64,000 nucleotides of DNA. It comes from CAVYOD01 sp963770045. GTDB lineage: Bacteria; Acidobacteriota; Aminicenantia; Aminicenantales; CAVYOD01. The position numbers were made by a program, and so were the translations under genes. Where the stretch lies: NCBI GenBank assembly GCA_963770045.1, contig CAVYOD010000010.1, forward strand, positions 62,001-126,000, read 5' to 3'. The notes under the pieces were generated by a model. That model worked only from the letters and a program-made list of their open reading frames with translations. It was not told where the DNA came from and searched no databases. Numbering within the stretch: the first letter of the stretch is position 1; the number at the start of each line of letters is the position of its first letter. Positions 61,014 through 64,000 of this stretch are shown here, one piece after another.

Positions 61014-61631
61014 TCAAAAATTCAGATAGAGGATCCACCAGACCATATCTCCGGCGCCATATGTATCCCTGCTGTAGGATACCAGGGTGCTTAGAAATCC
61101 GGTGAGTTTGATGAGGCCATCGAGGCCGAGATAGAAGAATGGTTTTTCTCCGACAACCTTTTTTCCGTACCCGGAGGGGCCGATCGTGAACCGGCCCTTT
61201 TTGTCGAGCGTATAATAGGCGGACGGTATAACGTAAAAATGATTGCCGGATTTTCCGTTCAACCCCTGAAAAAACCTCAGTTCCAGATCCAAATTGAGCC
61301 GCTCGCGGAGGGCTTTCCTGCCGAAATCCACCCGGGTCCCCAACCAGCTCTGATTGTGATTGTCGATCTTGAGGTAGGCAAACGCACGAAGGTCACCCCA
61401 GCCGGTCTTGAATTTTTTTCCTGCGAGGAAGTCGACCCGCTGTGTCTTGGTGAGATACGTGTAGTCGAAGGGCTTGAGCTTAAAGATCAGGTCGTGTCGC
61501 TCGTAGGTGAGCTCAAGCGAGAATTTCCTTTCTATGTCGCTGGCCAAGGCTGTCTGAGCAAGCAGACGGCTGGCCGCCAAAGCCAGAAAAAGGATTTTGG
61601 GTCCTCTGGTTTTGGCCGGATTCGGGCGCAT
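61014..61631 (-). CDS. Small outer-membrane beta-barrel-like protein
   Basis: 205 residues. The signal peptide ('ILFLALAASRLLAQTALA') is followed by alternating amphipathic strands ('RKFSLELTYERHDLIFKLKP', 'LRAFAYLKIDNHNQSWLGTR', 'GNHFYVIPSAYYTLDKKGRF'), ending 'YGAGDMVWWILYLNF' with a C-terminal Phe. This suggests an 8- to 10-stranded barrel. No family recognised. Its start follows the acetamidase stop with a 1-bp gap, so the two are co-transcribed. The frame is intact. Confidence 0.72.
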   Translation of the reverse strand: MRPNPAKTRGPKILFLALAASRLLAQTALASDIERKFSLELTYERHDLIFKLKPFDYTYLTKTQRVDFLAGKKFKTGWGDLRAFAYLKIDNHNQSWLGTRVDFGRKALRERLNLDLELRFFQGLNGKSGNHFYVIPSAYYTLDKKGRFTIGPSGYGKKVVGEKPFFYLGLDGLIKLTGFLSTLVSYSRDTYGAGDMVWWILYLNF

Positions 61632-61632
61632 T

Positions 61633-62673
61633 TTAGGTGCGGGAACGGGCCCGGTCTTTCTTGAAAATTGACTTGGGAATCATGGCGTGGATTCCCTTAT
61701 TCTTATCGACAATCTGAGTCACTCGGAGGTCGACGGCCAGGCTGGCCAAGGCGTAGGCGTCATCCGCGGTCAGGGCCTTGGTTTTGGAGATGAAGCGAAC
61801 CGCATCCCGGAGGGCGGTTTTGACGGCCTCGTCCAGGTCCTCGTTGAAGCCCATGGTGATCCAGTGGGTGGGAGTCTCAGCCATCGGCCGTTCGAGTGTC
61901 ATGTCCTTGCGGACGATGAATTGCAGTTCGGCCTCTTCGGCGGCGGTCTCGATGGCCGTGACGTTGACTTCCCCGTCGCCTTGAACGGCATGACAGTCGC
62001 CGACGGAGAAGAGCGCTCCGTTGACATTGACCGGGAGATAGAGGGTCGTCCCCGCGACGAGCTCTTTGTTGTCCATGTTTCCGCCGAAATAGTCTGGAAC
62101 CGCGGCCGGTCTCCTTTCCCCGGGCCGCGGGGCGACTCCCATCACTCCGAAGAAAGGCCTGAGGGGTATGACCACGCCCGGCGCGAAGTGAGTCTCCATC
62201 CTCCGGACGTCAAGTTGCAGGGTCTTGAATTGCCCATCCGGAAAATCCTCCGGTAGCCCGCCGATGTTCATCGCGGCCGGGAAATGATAATTCACACCGC
62301 AGGCGACGGGGACGATTTTTTTTATCCTGACCTCGAGCACGTCACCCGGCCCGGCTCCCTTGACGAAGATTGGGCCCGTCAGGGTGTGAACTCCGACATT
62401 TCGAGCCGCCCACTCTTTCCGTTTGGCGATCAGTTCCTCCAGGGTCATCCCGCAGCGGAGCTCGCCGTCCATGAGCATCATCGTCGAAAGGACGACTGTG
62501 TCTCCCGATTCGATCGTCAAAACGGGCGGAAAGCTCGCGTCAAAAAAACCCGTGTGAACGGTTTTCGGCGTTGCCTTCAGAACATGGGTTTTTCCCTTCT
62601 GAGCCATGGTCATCCCTCCGCAGAATGAAACCAGAAAAACCGTTAAAAAGAACTTGATCGTACCCGGCCGCAT
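61633..62673 (-). CDS. Acetamidase/formamidase family protein with signal peptide
   Basis: 346 residues, intact. Signal peptide MRPGTIKFFLTVFLVSFCGG, then the FmdA_AmdA fold: 'TGPIFVKGAGPGDVLEVRIK', 'RPFFGVMGVAPRPGERR', 'YFGGNMDNKELVAGTTLYLP', 'ALFSVGDCHAVQGDGEVNV' (metal/active-site region). Family members hydrolyse formamide or acetamide to ammonia and acid; this one is exported, so it may act on a larger amide in the periplasm. No strong Shine-Dalgarno is seen. The partner outer-membrane protein is directly downstream. Confidence 0.9.
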   Translation of the reverse strand: MRPGTIKFFLTVFLVSFCGGMTMAQKGKTHVLKATPKTVHTGFFDASFPPVLTIESGDTVVLSTMMLMDGELRCGMTLEELIAKRKEWAARNVGVHTLTGPIFVKGAGPGDVLEVRIKKIVPVACGVNYHFPAAMNIGGLPEDFPDGQFKTLQLDVRRMETHFAPGVVIPLRPFFGVMGVAPRPGERRPAAVPDYFGGNMDNKELVAGTTLYLPVNVNGALFSVGDCHAVQGDGEVNVTAIETAAEEAELQFIVRKDMTLERPMAETPTHWITMGFNEDLDEAVKTALRDAVRFISKTKALTADDAYALASLAVDLRVTQIVDKNKGIHAMIPKSIFKKDRARSRT

Positions 62674-63118
62674 GATGGCTGAGAGTACCGAAAAGTCGCC
62701 CCAGTGTCAAATCCCAGACGTCCCCCGTGCTCCGTACTCCGTCAATCTGGCCAAGCTGCTCATAACTCCCTGCTCTCCATATCTATGGTGGATACTGAGA
62801 ACGGGGCAAGAATTATGCAGGAGAGGGTCCGACGAAAAGTGTAGTATGCAGGCGATTTTTGTTGATTCTTTCTCTTGACAGGCGAGGATCTGGTCGCAAT
62901 GAGGGCCGTACTGAGAGACTGAACGGGCATGGTTCCCAGACCAAAGGGAGAGTGAGAGCGAAGGAACGAAGCGAGCAAGATTTCCTCGCTGGGGAAATCG
63001 CGGCGTGCCCTCGAGTGACCTGACCCGAGCCTGCTCGAGATTGACAGGGCTTTCTCGGTGTGTTAAACACCACCTTGTCTTCAGAATCATCGAACACTCT
63101 GAGCCAGGAGTAAGGGAA
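62674..63118. other. 445-bp intergenic region between divergent genes
   Basis: No gene. It contains dispersed repeat copy C (62900-63014, inverted) and, near 62704-62726, sequence reminiscent of the 21588 palindromic-repeat context (GTCAAATC...ACGTCCCCC). The following gene is preceded by CAGGAGTAAGGGA. Confidence 0.55.
62900..63014 (-). repeat. Dispersed 115-bp repeat, copy C (inverted)
   Basis: Reverse complement aligns with copies A and B over the whole length: GGGCACGC, TTTCCCCAGCGAGGAA, TTGCTCGCTTCG, TTCGCTCTC, GGGAACC, TGCCCGTTCAGTCTCTCAG. More diverged from A and B than they are from each other at the right end. Confidence 0.7.
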
Positions 63119-64000
63119 ATGAGACGATTCGCAATTTCGGCCCTGCCGCTTGTCCTTCTTGTGATCATGGTCTATTCGGGCACTTCAGCCTCTCCGAAGG
63201 ACGATTCTTTTGTCCTCAGAGGCGCGACCGTTTATCCAGCCTCGAAGCCAGCGATCGAGCGGGCGGATGTCTTGATCGAAAACGGGAAAATAGTCGCCGT
63301 TGGTCAGAACATCGCCATTCCCCCCAACGTCAGAGTTATTGATCTCTCCGGAAAGGTGGTCATTCCCGGCCTCATCGACATTCATTCTCATCTGGGTGTC
63401 ATTGAGGATTCTAATGAGTTTCCTGAACCGATCGGTCCCGAAAACCGGGCTCTCGACGCCCTGAATCTGGAGTCGCCTGATTGGATGGAGGCGGTCAAGG
63501 GAGGGGTGGTGACCCTCGTCACTGGTCCGGGGAGCGGCGAGAGGATCAGCGGTCAATCCATCACTATAAAGACTTTTGGCGACAACCTGGAAAAGAGAAT
63601 TTTGAAAGAAGCCGGTGAAGTGAAGATGGCCGTGAACGCCAGAAACCTGTCGCATATCCAGTCGATCCGGAATTCTCTCATCAAGGCTCGTGAATATATG
63701 GCGACTTGGGCCAGGTACGATTCCGGGGACAAGAAGGGGCCTCCGCCCAAGCGGGACCTGGCCATGGAGGCCTTGGTGAGAGTCCTCAAAGGAGAGGAGC
63801 GCGTTCGCTGCCACGTCCATTTCGCCAATGACATGATGTCTTTGCTCAAGCTCAAGGATGAATTCGGCTTTGGATTGACCTTCGAACACAGCACCGAAGC
63901 TTACAAGATCGCCGACGAAATTGCCAAGCGAAACGTCGGCTGCGTCTGCCTTCCCTTGGTCATGAGGATCCCGCTCTCGGAAGACTTGATGCGGGGGAAT
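63119..64000 (+). CDS. Secreted amidohydrolase (3' partial)
   Basis: ATG 63119, AGGAG upstream; open to the window end with no stop (294 codons). Signal peptide MRRFAISALPLVLLVIMVYS, composite domain 'VLIENGKIVAVGQNIAIPPN', metal motif 'GLIDIHSHLGVIEDSNEF' (HxH), then 'GVVTLVTGPGSGERISGQSI', 'RVRCHVHFANDMMSLLKLKD' and 'FGLTFEHSTEAYKIADEIAK' (late His ligands). It is the third amidohydrolase of this type in the window and closest in style to 53485-54750. The C-terminal half lies outside. Confidence 0.88.
   Translation, partial: MRRFAISALPLVLLVIMVYSGTSASPKDDSFVLRGATVYPASKPAIERADVLIENGKIVAVGQNIAIPPNVRVIDLSGKVVIPGLIDIHSHLGVIEDSNEFPEPIGPENRALDALNLESPDWMEAVKGGVVTLVTGPGSGERISGQSITIKTFGDNLEKRILKEAGEVKMAVNARNLSHIQSIRNSLIKAREYMATWARYDSGDKKGPPPKRDLAMEALVRVLKGEERVRCHVHFANDMMSLLKLKDEFGFGLTFEHSTEAYKIADEIAKRNVGCVCLPLVMRIPLSEDLMRGN

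Noticed and set aside
1..64000. Programmed frameshifting or readthrough as the reason for the many frame changes
   Set aside because: Too many sites per gene, no shared slippery sequence or downstream structure, and both frame directions occur.

Overview
The window (about 57% GC by eye, densely coded on both strands) looks like a chromosome fragment of an uncultured, saccharolytic/proteolytic, Gram-negative-type bacterium. The gene mix is GWxTD-domain proteins, sulfatase-fold proteins fused to TPRs, VPS10/BNR-repeat secreted proteins, TonB-dependent receptors with carboxypeptidase-regulatory N-domains, and secreted imidazolonepropionase-like amidohydrolases. This is best matched by Candidatus Aminicenantes or a related Acidobacteria-like lineage. 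That placement is an inference from gene content; no rRNA or ribosomal marker is present.

Layout. (1) 1-10043: two VPS10/BNR paralogues bracket a minus-strand L-arabinose operon (araB, araD, a FucI-family isomerase, a polyol-type dehydrogenase). (2) 10603-17824: plus-strand secreted arabinan-degrading enzymes GH127, GH51, GH127. Regions 1 and 2 form an arabinan/arabinose utilisation locus: extracellular or periplasmic release of L-arabinose, then isomerase, kinase and epimerase to D-xylulose-5-P. (3) 17850-27291: central and mixed metabolism: a truncated copy then a full copy of GTP-dependent PEP carboxykinase, a DppA-type peptidase, a GntR regulator, a PLP enzyme, an SDR/DUF2867 protein, an aldo/keto reductase and a PadR regulator with a phased operator. 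(4) 27389-37117: amino-sugar locus: GH20, NagB, GH18, GH42-like, ROK kinase, SIS protein, MFS transporter. (5) 37217-60805: envelope and secreted functions: two sulfatase-fold/TPR proteins, two TonB-dependent receptors, two GWxTD proteins with TPR partners, a GH9 enzyme and two amidohydrolases. (6) 61014-64000: small outer-membrane protein, acetamidase/formamidase, and the start of a third amidohydrolase that runs off the window.

About twenty genes are interrupted by one or more frame changes (roughly fifty in total), while others are perfectly open. Where checked, adding or removing one base restores conserved family sequence, so I annotate each broken gene as one full-length CDS and flag it. 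Read or assembly error is the simplest explanation; real decay cannot be excluded from sequence alone.

Non-coding DNA holds three copies of a 113-120 bp dispersed repeat, a GGGGACGTTCCCC-type palindromic repeat that supplies the 3' end of two genes, a GTGAGCAG-type inverted repeat, two hairpin terminators, a sigma-54 promoter and several sigma-70-like promoters. I saw no tRNA, rRNA, CRISPR array, transposase or integrase.
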